The notes: generated from the letters alone by a model not told the origin. Counted from the stretch's first letter, positions 34,948-44,781 are shown. The stretch is 64,000 bases of DNA from Polyangiaceae bacterium (GCA_015075635.1 JABTUA010000002.1:2422708-2486707); one strand, 5' to 3'. Numbers and translations: made by a program.

Positions 34948-35222
34948 TAGAGTCCCGCGAGCTTGCGAATGCGCTCTTCTCGAAGTCGACGATGGTCGAA
35001 CGCTTCCAACGGCCAATCGCGGGGGGTCTTGGAGCGCGCGATCAGAACTCCGTCCTTTTCGACGAGCTCCACTTCATCGAAGTCCTGGCCATCCAGGCTG
35101 TCGGCTGGATCTTCGACCATGACCAAGAGCTTGGCCTTCCCCGCCGGCACCTCCGGTGGCAGAACGACGTTGAGCTCCCGGTTCTCGGGAACCGTGACGT
35201 CGATAGTAGCGGCGGTCTTCAT
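34947..35222 (-). CDS. Antitoxin of a broken VapC locus
   Basis: The 91-residue product opens with a strand-rich segment (TIDVTVPENRELNVVLPPEV) and ends with a charged helix (DHRRLREERIRKLAGL), as in AbrB-like/VapB antitoxins. It sits directly before the truncated PIN toxin gene. It seems intact, which fits selection for retained antitoxin function or simple lag in decay. Confidence 0.7.
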   Translation of the reverse strand: MKTAATIDVTVPENRELNVVLPPEVPAGKAKLLVMVEDPADSLDGQDFDEVELVEKDGVLIARSKTPRDWPLEAFDHRRLREERIRKLAGL

Positions 35223-35292
35223 TACCCTGTGAGTATCGCACGCGCCGCGAGATGCTACAGGGAGCTGAAGCGCTCAGGCACCGTGGCACCTC

Positions 35293-35748
35293 TCACTCCC
35301 CGCCCCGAAACACCCCCAACCGCGGACGGAGCGAGAGTCCCATCAATCGCTCGCGGTTCCAGACGCTGTCGCCTGGGCGGAAGACGCGGGCGCCGATGCG
35401 CACGAGCTTGCACACGACCCCGAAGGCGGAGCGCATGCCGTCGGTCTCGAGCTCTGCCAATTCCCCGCCGCAGGCTCTGAGCACGGCGTCGCTGGGCCAA
35501 CCCGCGCGGTGCGATCGCTCGCCGGTCTCGGGGTCCATCCACGTGTCTCCTTCGTGCAACTGCGGCGGCAGCGCGACGACGCGCTCGGCCGTCGCGCTGC
35601 CCGCCTCGTACCCCTCTGCCAGGTCGTGAAACGCCCGGGCGGCACGCGCGGTCGGCGCGACGACGAACCAGTCCTCGTCGCCATCAGGAGTGGTGCACCA
35701 GTACAAGGCGAAGCGCCTCGGCCGGCGCTTGATCGGGTGGGTGGTCAT
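35293..35748 (-). CDS. Uncharacterised protein, 151 aa
   Basis: I do not recognise the family. The product begins with a basic stretch and then has FALYWCTTPDGDEDWFVVAP, ARAARAFHDLAEGYEAGSAT and LMGLSLRPRLGVFRGGE. It has no signal, membrane segment or catalytic motif. It is divergent from the first kinase gene, with 131 bp between them that should hold both promoters. Confidence 0.6.
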   Translation of the reverse strand: MTTHPIKRRPRRFALYWCTTPDGDEDWFVVAPTARAARAFHDLAEGYEAGSATAERVVALPPQLHEGDTWMDPETGERSHRAGWPSDAVLRACGGELAELETDGMRSAFGVVCKLVRIGARVFRPGDSVWNRERLMGLSLRPRLGVFRGGE

Positions 35749-35879
35749 GGCACCCGAACCATCGGGCGGTCGGAGAAACGAGTTGCGCGCCCTTCCGACA
35801 ATTTCGGCAACTCACCAGCGCGGCGCACCGATGGATGCCGGTAAACACCGTGACCTTGGTCAGGTAGTCTGTGCGAAGG

Positions 35880-37235
35880 ATGGCGGAACCCGGCGACCCG
35901 ACGGCGGCGGACCCCTTTCGGGGAACCCAATACCGCGCGCTGCGCCAGCTTGGCGCCGGCGGGATGGGCGAAGTGTACGAGGTCGAGCACGAGATCGTCG
36001 GCCGACTGTCGGTCGCGAAGGTCCTCCGGTTGGAGCTCGCCAAGGATCCGGCCGTCGCGGATCGAATGCGCGTCGAGGCCCAGGCCCTGGCCGCGCTGTC
36101 GCACCGCAACATCGTCAACGTGACGGACTTCGCCCGCACCGCCGACGGCCGTCCCTTCTACGTCATGGAGCAGTTGGACGGCTGCACTCTCGGCGAAGAC
36201 TACCGGAGCCGCGGCGCCTACCCCGTGGACGAAGCGATCGGCGTCGTCCGTCAGATCCTCGCGGGACTGAGCGCTGCACACGAGCTCGGGCTGGTCCACC
36301 GGGACATCAAGCTGGACAACGTCTTCCTGCACGCGACGTCGTCCGGCGAACGGGTCGTGAAGCTACTCGACTTCGGCGTGGCGAAGGTGTTGGCTGGACG
36401 CGGCAGTCGCGCACCCGCGCCGCTCACGTTGCCGACGGCGGACGGCGCCATCGTGGGCACGCCACGCTACGTCAGCCCGGAGCAGGTGCTCGCCAAGGGA
36501 ATCGACCATCGCGCCGACATCTACGCGACCGGCCTCGTGCTCTACACCTTGGTCTGCGGTCGCGGTCCGTTCGATCAGATCAAGCGTCAGGAGGATTTCT
36601 TCATCGCGCACCTCGGAGACGATCCGCCCGCACCCTCCGACGTGGCCCGTCAGCCGTTGCCCCACGAGCTCGACGCGGCGATCCTGCGGGCGATCCGCAA
36701 GAACCCCGCAGACCGCTTTCAAAGCGCAGCGGAGTTCTCCGCGGCGCTCGAGGCGATCTCGAGCCGACGCACCGCGCGCATGGGCTGGCTCGAGACTACG
36801 CCGAGCGACCCCGCGAAGCAGGCGGTCGCACCGCTGGACTCCGACCACACCGCGCCCGACGCTGAGCTCGAGCAGCGGCTCCGTGGCGAGTCCACGACGG
36901 CACCCACGCGCGGAGGGCCTCGCGCGTCCACACGGACCGAGGTCATCGAGGTCGCGGGCGCGGCGCCGCAGGCAAGCGCCGAGCTCCCCACGCGCACGGC
37001 ACGGGGAGCACCGGCGCCCCCGGCAGCGGCAGGTGCGTCGACTGTGCCCAACGCGAACAAGGGCGGGAGCCCCGTGCTCGCGTACTCCAGCGCGGCGTTG
37101 GTGGCGGTGGTCGTGTCCGCGCTCGGCCTGTGGCTGGTCGACACCCGCTCCATCGCAGCGCTCGCAGCGGTGCTCTTGGCGAGCATGGCCTGCGCCACGG
37201 TCACCGCGCGATTCGTCCCGACTCTCTTGCCGTGA
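35880..37235 (+). CDS. Pkn-type Ser/Thr protein kinase with C-terminal membrane segments
   Basis: The protein has 451 residues from the ATG at 35880; a GTG at 35871 would add three. The Hanks kinase domain spans about residues 18-285: glycine loop LGAGGMGEVYE near 24-34, catalytic Lys in SVAKVL near 47, HRDIKLDN near 140-147, DFGVAK near 164-169 and GTPRYVSPEQ. A Pro/Ala-rich linker follows, then two hydrophobic segments (AALVAVVVSALGLWLV and AALAAVLLASMACATV), so the kinase is membrane-anchored from the C-terminus. All catalytic residues are present. Such kinases are abundant in myxobacteria. Confidence 0.92.
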   Translation: MAEPGDPTAADPFRGTQYRALRQLGAGGMGEVYEVEHEIVGRLSVAKVLRLELAKDPAVADRMRVEAQALAALSHRNIVNVTDFARTADGRPFYVMEQLDGCTLGEDYRSRGAYPVDEAIGVVRQILAGLSAAHELGLVHRDIKLDNVFLHATSSGERVVKLLDFGVAKVLAGRGSRAPAPLTLPTADGAIVGTPRYVSPEQVLAKGIDHRADIYATGLVLYTLVCGRGPFDQIKRQEDFFIAHLGDDPPAPSDVARQPLPHELDAAILRAIRKNPADRFQSAAEFSAALEAISSRRTARMGWLETTPSDPAKQAVAPLDSDHTAPDAELEQRLRGESTTAPTRGGPRASTRTEVIEVAGAAPQASAELPTRTARGAPAPPAAAGASTVPNANKGGSPVLAYSSAALVAVVVSALGLWLVDTRSIAALAAVLLASMACATVTARFVPTLLP

Positions 37236-37281
37236 TTGTCCGCGCCGGCTCCAGGAGTATCCTCAGAAACCCGAGCCAGCC

Positions 37282-39396
37282 ATGGGGACCCGGAGGGAGA
37301 TCGAGGGGGGCGACGACCCGTTCCAGGCGGGACAGACCGTCGATGGGCGCTACCGCATCCTGCGCCGCCTCAACGCCGGAGGCGTCGGTGTCGTCTACGA
37401 AGCAGAGCACAGCTTCACGGGCCTCAAGGTGGCGCTCAAGGCGCTCCACAATCGCGCCGGCGACCATCCCGAACGCATGCAAGCCGAGGCGAGAACGCTC
37501 GCCGAGATGCGTCATCCGAACATCGTTCAGATCACCGACGGCGGCGTAACGGATGGCGTCGTCTGGTTCACCATGGAGCTCTTGCAGGGCTCCTCGCTGA
37601 GAGAGCTCCTCAACAAGGAAGGGGCCCTCGACGTCGAGCGCGCGCTCCGCGTCGGAATACAGGTCGCGGAAGGCGTGGCATCCGCGCATGAACAAGGCGT
37701 GATCCACCGCGATCTCAAGCCGGAGAACGTGTTCGTGCTTCGGGACGCCAGCGTCAAGGTCCTGGACTTTGGGACGAGCAAGATCACGAACAAGCTCGGT
37801 CGCTCCGGGGCGCTCAAGACCACTGACCGGTTTCGCCTGATCGGCACCCAGGCCTACATGCCGCCGGAGCGATTGAAGGCCGAGCGCACCGACGGTCGCG
37901 CGGACGTCTACGCGCTCGGCCACATCCTGTACGAGATGATCGCCGGACGGCATTGCTGGAGCGACGGCCCGGGGCCGCTCGACCTGCCCGAGGCGATCGA
38001 GCTCGGCATGCGCCAGATCTACGCGCCACCCGCGCCGCTCGCGGAGCACGTGCCAGGGCTCCCCGCCGTGGTCGATCGCATGGTGCTGCGCGCTCTCTCG
38101 AAGGACCCCCGGCATCGCCAGCAGTCGATGCGAGAGCTCGCGGCGGAGCTCCAAGCCGCGCTCGCGACGTGCTCCAGCGCGCCCAGGTTCCAGCGGCCGA
38201 CCGCCCCCAAGGCCGTCGCTTCGCCGCGTGAGCGCGAGTCGTTCGCGACGACGACGGAGGAAACAGCCGTACCGTTCAGTGCTCCGGAGCACCCGAAGGC
38301 AGGAGGGCGGAGCGCGACTGCCATCGATGCCGCGCTCATGCGTGGAGCCGTCAGGTTCGCCAGCTCGTCTCCGCAGGCAACGGACGTGGAGCAGGGGCTC
38401 CGGGCCATCGCAGCCGCAGCCGGTGACTCGATGATCTGTCGCGATCTCTCGCTGGCGTCTGCCGAGTGCGACGACCGCTCGCGCGCGCCGCTGCGCGCCG
38501 CCGTCGCTCGCATCGGCACGGAGCGCGAGGAGTCGCGCGAGCGCCTCATCGGCCGTCTTCAAGCCTTGCTCGCTCAGCGGACACGCGCCGGGAACGCAAA
38601 CCGCTCACCGTCGCCGCGGACCGACATCGCGCTCGGTGCAGCGCTGCTGCTCGAGCCGGGCACGCGCTCGGACGCCGCGGAGTCCGCGCTCTTCAAGCTC
38701 GGTGCCGCGGATGCAGACGTCCAGAGCTTCGCCCTCTCGATCCTCGTGGCGTTCGGGAGGACTCCGGTGGCGATGCACCCAGCCCCGCGCGGAGCGCTGC
38801 TCGCCCTCCTGCTCGGCGCAGCCGAGGACTCGGAGCTCGCGCGGTCCGAGCTGGCTGCGTTCGTGCTCAGCGCGGCATCCCTGCAAGACTCGGAGCCGCC
38901 GCCGCCACCTGAGCCACGCGAGGCGCGCTCGGCGATGCCCGTCGCGCGCTCGCCGAGCGCAGCCCAAACGCCCACGCCTTCTGGAATCGCCACGCCCCGA
39001 CCGTCGCCACCCACCCCACCGGCGGCCGCCCCTGCGCCTCCCACGGTGCGCATGGGCTGGGTCCTCGCCATTGCGTTCGTGTGCGCCAGCCTGGTGCTGG
39101 TCACGGGGGCTGCGCTCCGAGCGCGGACATCTGGCTCCGCTACATCAACGAGACCGTCCGCCGCCGCTCCGCCGGCAAAGCAATCGGCACCTCCGGCTGA
39201 TCCAACGACGGACGAGCGCCCGCCGACGCCGGCGAGCGCTGCCGTCCCCTCACCTCCTCCGCCGCCCTCGGCGGACGTCCCGACGGAGTCGCGGAAGGCC
39301 CCCGCGGCGTCCGGCCCGCCGTCCGCAGCGGTGACCCCGAGGCCGACGCCTCGCAGCGGGGCTGGGGCCCACAAACTCCCGGGATCTGGGCTCTGA
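37282..39396 (+). CDS. Pkn-type Ser/Thr protein kinase with HEAT-like region and C-terminal membrane segment
   Basis: The protein has 704 residues from the ATG at 37282; the open frame upstream is antisense-like over the first kinase. The kinase domain is at about 24-290: LNAGGVGVVYEAEH (a Val replaces the usual Phe/Met), Lys53, HRDLKPEN near 142-149 and DFGTSK near 162-167. Residues 350-540 are Ala-rich helical repeats of unknown role. One transmembrane segment (WVLAIAFVCASLVLVTGAAL) precedes a Pro-rich tail. It begins 46 bp after the other kinase gene, so the two are likely co-expressed. Confidence 0.9.
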   Translation: MGTRREIEGGDDPFQAGQTVDGRYRILRRLNAGGVGVVYEAEHSFTGLKVALKALHNRAGDHPERMQAEARTLAEMRHPNIVQITDGGVTDGVVWFTMELLQGSSLRELLNKEGALDVERALRVGIQVAEGVASAHEQGVIHRDLKPENVFVLRDASVKVLDFGTSKITNKLGRSGALKTTDRFRLIGTQAYMPPERLKAERTDGRADVYALGHILYEMIAGRHCWSDGPGPLDLPEAIELGMRQIYAPPAPLAEHVPGLPAVVDRMVLRALSKDPRHRQQSMRELAAELQAALATCSSAPRFQRPTAPKAVASPRERESFATTTEETAVPFSAPEHPKAGGRSATAIDAALMRGAVRFASSSPQATDVEQGLRAIAAAAGDSMICRDLSLASAECDDRSRAPLRAAVARIGTEREESRERLIGRLQALLAQRTRAGNANRSPSPRTDIALGAALLLEPGTRSDAAESALFKLGAADADVQSFALSILVAFGRTPVAMHPAPRGALLALLLGAAEDSELARSELAAFVLSAASLQDSEPPPPPEPREARSAMPVARSPSAAQTPTPSGIATPRPSPPTPPAAAPAPPTVRMGWVLAIAFVCASLVLVTGAALRARTSGSATSTRPSAAAPPAKQSAPPADPTTDERPPTPASAAVPSPPPPPSADVPTESRKAPAASGPPSAAVTPRPTPRSGAGAHKLPGSGL

Positions 39397-39572
39397 GCGA
39401 TGGCAAACGAAGAAACCCCGCAACCTGGCCGGCGAGCTGCCGATATTGAAGCCCGATGCTGCACGCCGGCGTCGGGTTCAGCGGCCGCCCGGGACTTGGC
39501 CGAATGCTCCAAGGACGGTACGGATCGCGGCCCGTGCGGGTGGTGGTGCGTTCTTCCGGAGGCGGAGGCTTC

Positions 39573-40202
39573 ATGAGCGCGGACTCGAAAGAGCCCCGGC
39601 TGCCTCCCGACGTGCCCGTCGAGCTCGCCCCGTCGGAGCGCCGCGACACCCTGCGTGGCGTGGGGGATCCGTTAGCGCCGCCGAGCACGGCGGAGCCCGA
39701 GCGCAGACTGCGGCAAGAGGAGTTCACGGTCCCGCCGCAGCTCTGGCGCCGGCCTCCGTCGGGCTGGTTCCGACAGTTTGCGCGGACGCCGGAGGCCGAA
39801 GTGCCGACCGCGAGCGACCAAGGACCCCGCGTCGAGGGCGGGCGGCCAGCCGCTCCTCAGGCACGTTGGCTTCCCGTCGCGCTGCTCGCGATCGCAGCGA
39901 TCGCGCTGTTCGCAGGGTGGCGCCTGCTCCGAACACCCGCGGCAAGCACCACGCCTTCGCCCGTCGCGTCGTCGCCGATGCCCGCGCCTGCGCCCGCTCC
40001 CGCTCCCGCGCCGGCCGCGGTCACGAGCCCGGTGCCGACCGCCGCCACTGCGACGGGCTCCGCGGCTCCGGAGGGGTCGTCGGCTCCTTCTGCGCCGAAC
40101 CGGCCGACGAAGGCGCCAGCTCCCGCGTCCAGCCCGCCTGCAGCCCCCACGCCGAGCGCGAAGCCGCCCACGCCGCCGGATCCGGATCGACCCTTTCTTT
40201 GA
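39573..40202 (+). CDS. Single-pass membrane protein with Pro/Ala-rich tail
   Basis: The ATG at 39573 is preceded by a GGAGGCGGAG ribosome site; earlier in-frame codons are not preferred. The 209-residue product has a charged N-terminal 100 residues, one membrane helix (WLPVALLAIAAIALFAGWRL) and a low-complexity tail (APAPAPAPAPAA). It lies between the kinases and the PEGA protein. I cannot assign a function. It may be a kinase substrate or an envelope anchor. Confidence 0.65.
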   Translation: MSADSKEPRLPPDVPVELAPSERRDTLRGVGDPLAPPSTAEPERRLRQEEFTVPPQLWRRPPSGWFRQFARTPEAEVPTASDQGPRVEGGRPAAPQARWLPVALLAIAAIALFAGWRLLRTPAASTTPSPVASSPMPAPAPAPAPAPAAVTSPVPTAATATGSAAPEGSSAPSAPNRPTKAPAPASSPPAAPTPSAKPPTPPDPDRPFL

Positions 40203-40213
40203 TCGCAATCGTC

Positions 40214-41242
40214 ATGCCGTTCCGCCTGCTTCTTTGTTTGCTCGCCGTCGCGTTCGCGCTGTCGGCCTCCTCCCTCGCGCACGCCCAGGCCACACCGGAA
40301 GAGCTCTTCAAGGAAGGTCGTGAAGCGGTACAGAAGAAGGACTGGCAGCGTGCGCGCGACCTCCTCTTGAAGTCGTGGGCACTGAAGAAGAGCTTCGACA
40401 CCGCGGCGCTGCTCGGCCAGAGCGAGCTCAAGTTGGCGAAGTACCGGGACGCCGCGGAGCACCTGGACTTCGCGCTCCGGAACTTCCCGAACTTGGAACC
40501 GACGGCGGACGCGAAGAAGCGCATCGAAGATGGCGCGAGGACCGCGCGCTCGAAGGTGTTCGCGCTGACGATCGAGGTGAGCGTCGCGGACGCCGAAGTG
40601 ACCATCGACTCGGCGCCGGCCGGGCGTTCGCCCCTGGCGAGCGAGGTCTTCCTCGACCCAGGGAATCACGTCGTGGAGGCCAAGCTGGACGGGCACGAAC
40701 CCGGCAAGCGCGAGGTCCGAGCGGAGGCAGGGGTCGCGGACACGATCCGACTCGAGCTGGTGAAGCAAACGGGAGCCGCCCCGGCTGCGGCTGCGCCGTC
40801 TTCGGCGAGCGAGCCCGGCGGCTCCCCACCGGCCGGTTCGGATACGACGAGCGGGGAGCGTTCGGGAACGAAGACGGCGTTGCTCGTCACTGGTACGGCG
40901 CTCACGGTTGTGTCGCTGGGTGTGGGCATCGGCTTTGGCCTCGACTCGCGAGCCGCGTCGAGCGACGCCGACGATCTGAGCAGCAAGCTGGGCACGAACG
41001 GCTGCTCCGGCGGAGCCAACGCCGCGGAGTGCTCGAGCCTGAAGGACACGCGCGACAGGGCGAATCGAAACGCGACGATCGCCACCGTTGGATTCATCGG
41101 CGCAGGCGTCTTCGGCGCGGCGACAGCCGCAATCTGGTTCGCATGGCCCACGACGAAGCCGAGCCCCGAAAACGCGCGCGCCATTCGAGTTTCACCGTGG
41201 CTGGCCGAAAGGGGCGGGCTCTCCGTCCACGGCCAGTTCTGA
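40214..41242 (+). CDS. Secreted TPR/PEGA domain protein
   Basis: From the ATG at 40214 the product has 342 residues. A Sec signal peptide (FRLLLCLLAVAFALSASSLA, cleavage after AHA) is followed by two TPR-like repeats (ELFKEGREAVQKKDWQRARD, SELKLAKYRDAAEHLDFALR). A PEGA domain near residues 120-180 follows (VTIDSAPAGRSPLASEVFLD, PGNHVVEAKLDGHEPGKREV), then two hydrophobic helices. This architecture is common in the myxobacterial periplasm beside Pkn kinases. It presumably binds an envelope component. Confidence 0.82.
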   Translation: MPFRLLLCLLAVAFALSASSLAHAQATPEELFKEGREAVQKKDWQRARDLLLKSWALKKSFDTAALLGQSELKLAKYRDAAEHLDFALRNFPNLEPTADAKKRIEDGARTARSKVFALTIEVSVADAEVTIDSAPAGRSPLASEVFLDPGNHVVEAKLDGHEPGKREVRAEAGVADTIRLELVKQTGAAPAAAAPSSASEPGGSPPAGSDTTSGERSGTKTALLVTGTALTVVSLGVGIGFGLDSRAASSDADDLSSKLGTNGCSGGANAAECSSLKDTRDRANRNATIATVGFIGAGVFGAATAAIWFAWPTTKPSPENARAIRVSPWLAERGGLSVHGQF

Positions 41243-41266
41243 TTCGAGTCACGCAGGGAGGACACG

Positions 41267-42823
41267 ATGCGCTTCACTTCGCTAGCAACCCTTTCGATTC
41301 TCGCAGGCATCGGCAGCGCCTTCGCGCTCGGTTGCGGGACGGACGACTCGTGCGAAGGCACCAGCACGTGCGCGGCAAGCACGGGCGGAGCCGCGGGCAC
41401 GGGCGGAACGGCGGGAACCGGTGGAGCGGGCGGGACCTCGGGGACGGGCGGGACCTCGGGGACAGGCGGGACCGGCGGTGGCGGCGGAGCATCGGGGGGC
41501 GGTGGCACCGCGGGGACCGACGCCGGCCAGTGCGACACCACCAAGGCGCCGAGTGCAGAAGCTTGCTTGGTGGATGACAAGTACGCCGTCTTCGTCAACG
41601 GCACTGCTTCCGCAACCGGGACGGGTACGAAGGCGAGCCCGTTCAAGACGATCGGGGAAGCGCTCGCGGCGGCGAGCGGCAAGATGATCCTGATCTGCGA
41701 CACCACCTACGACGAGCAGGTGAAGGTCACGGCCGGCGTGAAGGCCTACGGTGGGTTCTCTTGCACCGACTGGTCCTATGAGACCGGGAAGCGGGCGGTG
41801 GTGAAGCCCACGGCGAAGGGGAACGCGCTAGCCATCGATGGCGTGACCGCGCCGGTGTTGCTCGAGGACCTCGAGTTTGCTTCCGCGGACGGCACCGCGG
41901 CCGGCGAGAGCAGCGTGGCTGCGATGGTGAATGCTTCCACGGACGTGAAGCTTCATCGCGTGAAGCTCGCCGCCGGGAAGGGCGTGGCGGGCGCGAACGG
42001 GGTGGTGACGGCGTACACGTATCCGGCGCAGGGCACTCTGGACGGGAACAACGCAAGCGTGTTGGCGGGTGGCGCGGTCAAGGCGTGCAGCTGCCCGGGC
42101 GGCGCCCAGAGCATCGGTGGAGCGGGTGGAAGCGCACCGCCTGCGACAAAAGGAAATGACGGTTTTCCCGCGCTCGGTGCGGGGCAAGGCGGTACACCGG
42201 GTAGCTGCGGAAGCACCGGTACGGGCAAGGACGGCGCCCCCGCCCCCGCGGCGGCAGCGGCAGCTGGAGCCTCGACGCTGGGCGCACTCAACACTTCTGG
42301 CTGGACTGCTGAGAAGGGTGCCGCCGGAACGGCAGGCGGACCCGGGCAGGGAGGGGGCGGGGGCACCAGTTCCGCGTCGGGCGGCGGTGGAGGTGGAGGC
42401 TGCGGCGGTTGCGGCGGAGCAGGCGGTCCCGGTGGTGGTGGCGGCGGAGCGAGCATCGCGTTGATCGCGGTGGACTCCACCATCGCCGTCGACGCGGGCA
42501 GCGAGCTCTCGACCGCGGATGCCGGCAACGGCGGAAGCGGTGCTGCGGGACAGGCGGGACAAACAGACGTGGGCGGAGGAGGGTTTCCCGGCTCCCTCGG
42601 CTGCATGGGTGGTGCGGGCGCCCCCGGCGGCGCCGGCGGTGCCGGCGGCGGGGGCGCCGGCGGCATCAGCGTCGCCGTTGTCTGGAAAGGCACCGCCGCC
42701 CCCACCCTCGATGGCAGCGCGAAGGTAACCCTTGGCAACAAGGGCACCAAGGGTGCCGGTGGCAAGCCCGGCACCAACGATGGCATCGACGGCGTCGCCC
42801 AGAACACCCTCGAAGTGAAATGA
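41267..42823 (+). CDS. Glycine-rich surface lipoprotein with beta-helix segment
   Basis: The 518-residue product starts with a lipoprotein signal peptide ending ALGC near residue 23. A 'TGG/SGTGG' linker follows, then a DUF1565/pectin-lyase-like segment (SPFKTIGEALAAASGKMILI, VTAGVKAYGGFSC). The C-terminal half is very rich in glycine (GGGGGGGCGGCGGAGGPGGG). Such lipoproteins are typical of Polyangia and are thought to be exported to the cell surface. An 18-bp tandem repeat in the linker codes for repeated GGTSGT. Confidence 0.82.
   Translation: MRFTSLATLSILAGIGSAFALGCGTDDSCEGTSTCAASTGGAAGTGGTAGTGGAGGTSGTGGTSGTGGTGGGGGASGGGGTAGTDAGQCDTTKAPSAEACLVDDKYAVFVNGTASATGTGTKASPFKTIGEALAAASGKMILICDTTYDEQVKVTAGVKAYGGFSCTDWSYETGKRAVVKPTAKGNALAIDGVTAPVLLEDLEFASADGTAAGESSVAAMVNASTDVKLHRVKLAAGKGVAGANGVVTAYTYPAQGTLDGNNASVLAGGAVKACSCPGGAQSIGGAGGSAPPATKGNDGFPALGAGQGGTPGSCGSTGTGKDGAPAPAAAAAAGASTLGALNTSGWTAEKGAAGTAGGPGQGGGGGTSSASGGGGGGGCGGCGGAGGPGGGGGGASIALIAVDSTIAVDAGSELSTADAGNGGSGAAGQAGQTDVGGGGFPGSLGCMGGAGAPGGAGGAGGGGAGGISVAVVWKGTAAPTLDGSAKVTLGNKGTKGAGGKPGTNDGIDGVAQNTLEVK
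41428..41463 (+). repeat. Two exact 18-bp tandem repeats in the lipoprotein linker
   Basis: The unit GGGCGGGACCTCGGGGAC occurs twice without interruption. It is in frame (six codons) and lengthens the Gly/Ser/Thr linker, so copy-number change would alter linker length without a frameshift. Confidence 0.9.
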
Positions 42824-42899
42824 CGAAGCGAGCTCGCGAGAGCGTGTCGGTGTGTCCCCCCCCGCGGCCACAGCCCTGACGCGAACCGGACTTCCGCGT

Positions 42900-44078
42900 T
42901 CAAACAGGGCGTGCACGCGGGACGTACGGCGGCGCATTCTCGCCTGTCAGCTCGCGACACTTCTCCTGGAATTGCTCACGGCGGGGTCCTGGGCGGTTCA
43001 CGGCCGCGAACACCGCGAGCGCCACGTCCCGACGGCCGGCACGAACGGCGGTCTCGGCTAGCTCGATCACTGGCCGCCAGGCGTCCGGCCCGAAGCGCAG
43101 TGCGAGGCCTTCGAACTCGGCGAAGCGCGAGTTGGCCACGAGCAACGTTGCCCACATCGCGTGCGCGGTTGCGAAGGGGCGCTCGAGACCATTGATGAAC
43201 AGCTCGGCGGTGGTCTCGGAGAAGAGCTGAATCGCGGGTTCGACGTGCGCCGCCTTGATGCTGCGGAGGAAGGGCCGCATGTCGTCCGTCAGCCCATAGT
43301 CTTCCCACACTCCGAGCTCGATGCCGTCACGGAGCGCGACCTCGGGATCCAGTCCGGCATCCCACACCTCCGCCACGTAATGCGCGAGCACGTCCTCGAA
43401 CACGGTGCTCATGTCGGCCATGGAATCGTCGACGTGTTCCATCAGGTCGATGATCCGGGTCATCGTGGCGCGGTCGGCGGCCACCCGGCCGGCTGCCGAT
43501 TCGGCACGCAGCCGCTCTTCACTCCACGTGCGCTCGACGGTGTGCGCAACCAGCGGTGTGAAGCGCCAACCGTAGTCCCCTTCGGGCCGGCAGAACCGGT
43601 CGAAGGCGCGCTCGCACGTCGCCGGATCCACCGGGAACTTGGCCCAATGACCGCGCATCGCGCGATCGCGGAGCAGCTTGCGCGGAGTGTCGATCATGGC
43701 CTTCGTCGGCCGCCACGCGCTCTGCTCGATGACCTTATTGCGCGCCTTGCGCAGCAGCGCACGGTCGACGGTGACGCCGTCGAGCACCTCGTCATGCGAC
43801 ACGCCGCCCGCAGTCAGGCGCGTTTCGAGATCGAGCAGGTGGCTGAGCTTCGCCTCCGCGTCGTGACATCGGCGGTGGCCCTCCAGGAGTGCGACCAGCT
43901 CGCGCTTTCCGCCGGAGAGGTCGCAGATGACCACCAAGAACCAGAGGTCCCAATGGCAAAGCTCGACCCCGCGAACGACCGCCCACGGTTCCGGACCGTA
44001 GATTCGACCGTCGGTCTTCTGGGAACGGCGGGACATGCGAGAACGACGATACACGCGCCGACGAACGGGCTCGGACAT
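42900..44078 (-). CDS. Uncharacterised protein, about 390 aa
   Basis: I do not recognise this protein. It starts with a basic segment (a second in-frame ATG is at 44036). It contains VELCHWDLWFLVVICDLSGG near residues 38-58, which could be one membrane segment, and is otherwise helical with many charged residues. The C-terminus (RRDVALAVFAAVNRPGPRRE) recalls a repeat solenoid. It lies between the surface lipoprotein and the TOTE locus on the minus strand. Confidence 0.6.
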   Translation of the reverse strand: MSEPVRRRVYRRSRMSRRSQKTDGRIYGPEPWAVVRGVELCHWDLWFLVVICDLSGGKRELVALLEGHRRCHDAEAKLSHLLDLETRLTAGGVSHDEVLDGVTVDRALLRKARNKVIEQSAWRPTKAMIDTPRKLLRDRAMRGHWAKFPVDPATCERAFDRFCRPEGDYGWRFTPLVAHTVERTWSEERLRAESAAGRVAADRATMTRIIDLMEHVDDSMADMSTVFEDVLAHYVAEVWDAGLDPEVALRDGIELGVWEDYGLTDDMRPFLRSIKAAHVEPAIQLFSETTAELFINGLERPFATAHAMWATLLVANSRFAEFEGLALRFGPDAWRPVIELAETAVRAGRRDVALAVFAAVNRPGPRREQFQEKCRELTGENAPPYVPRARPV

Positions 44079-44175
44079 TCAAGGTCAGACTCGGGAGACC
44101 GGGTCGCGGCCGGCTGTGGACGCATGGAACAACTCCGCCCCATCCTTGCGCCGTGACCCGACGCAGAATCGACAT

Positions 44176-44781
44176 CTATCGCCCCAGAAGCGCAGTTTCA
44201 CTTTCGTCTACGGCGTCCTCCAAGTCGTCGCCTCGATCGGTCGCGGACTCGTGGTCGAGCGCGCGGAGCACGTCGTCATCGTACTCGATGATCATGTCTT
44301 CCTTGGATTCCGCGTACCCCAGCGGTGCCTCGCCGCGCGCGTAGCCAATGGCGCGGTACCCGCGCAAGCGCTTCTCGAACATGCGCAGCAGCATCGGGAC
44401 GTCGCGGTCGACATAATCGAAGATCTGCACATCGCGCTTGCCTGGATGCAGTCGGTGCAGCCGCCCCGTGTACTGTATGAGGGTGCCCTTCCACGACACC
44501 GGAAGCGCGAGAAACAGCGTGTCGAGCCGAGCGTCATCGAACCCCTCCCCGATGTAGCGCCCGGTCGCGAGCAGAAGCCGCTCCCGGTCCGATGGGACGG
44601 CATCGAGCTGCGCCCGCACCTCGCGGTTTGCCTTCGCGCCCATGCCTCCTTGAAGCACGATGAGGTTTCGCGCGACGCGCTCGAGTCGTTGCGCGAAGTA
44701 CTCGAGGTGATCCTTGCGTTCAGTGAGCAGGATCGGCGATCGCCCCTGTTCGAGCGCGCGGACGACGTCGTTCAAGATCAT
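44176..44781 (-). pseudogene. TOTE helicase C-terminal lobe, separated from the rest by an inversion
   Basis: The segment MILNDVVRALEQGRSPILLT, then LVLQGGMGAK-type NLIVLQGGMGAKANREV, ATGRYIGEGFDDARLDTLFL and QYTGRLHRLHPGKRDVQIFD, is the second RecA lobe of an SF2 helicase, including motifs V and VI. It is in the same reading frame as the primase part upstream on the minus strand. The first helicase lobe, which should lie between them, is inverted. Alone, this 201-residue piece has no Walker A motif and would be inactive. Confidence 0.85.
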
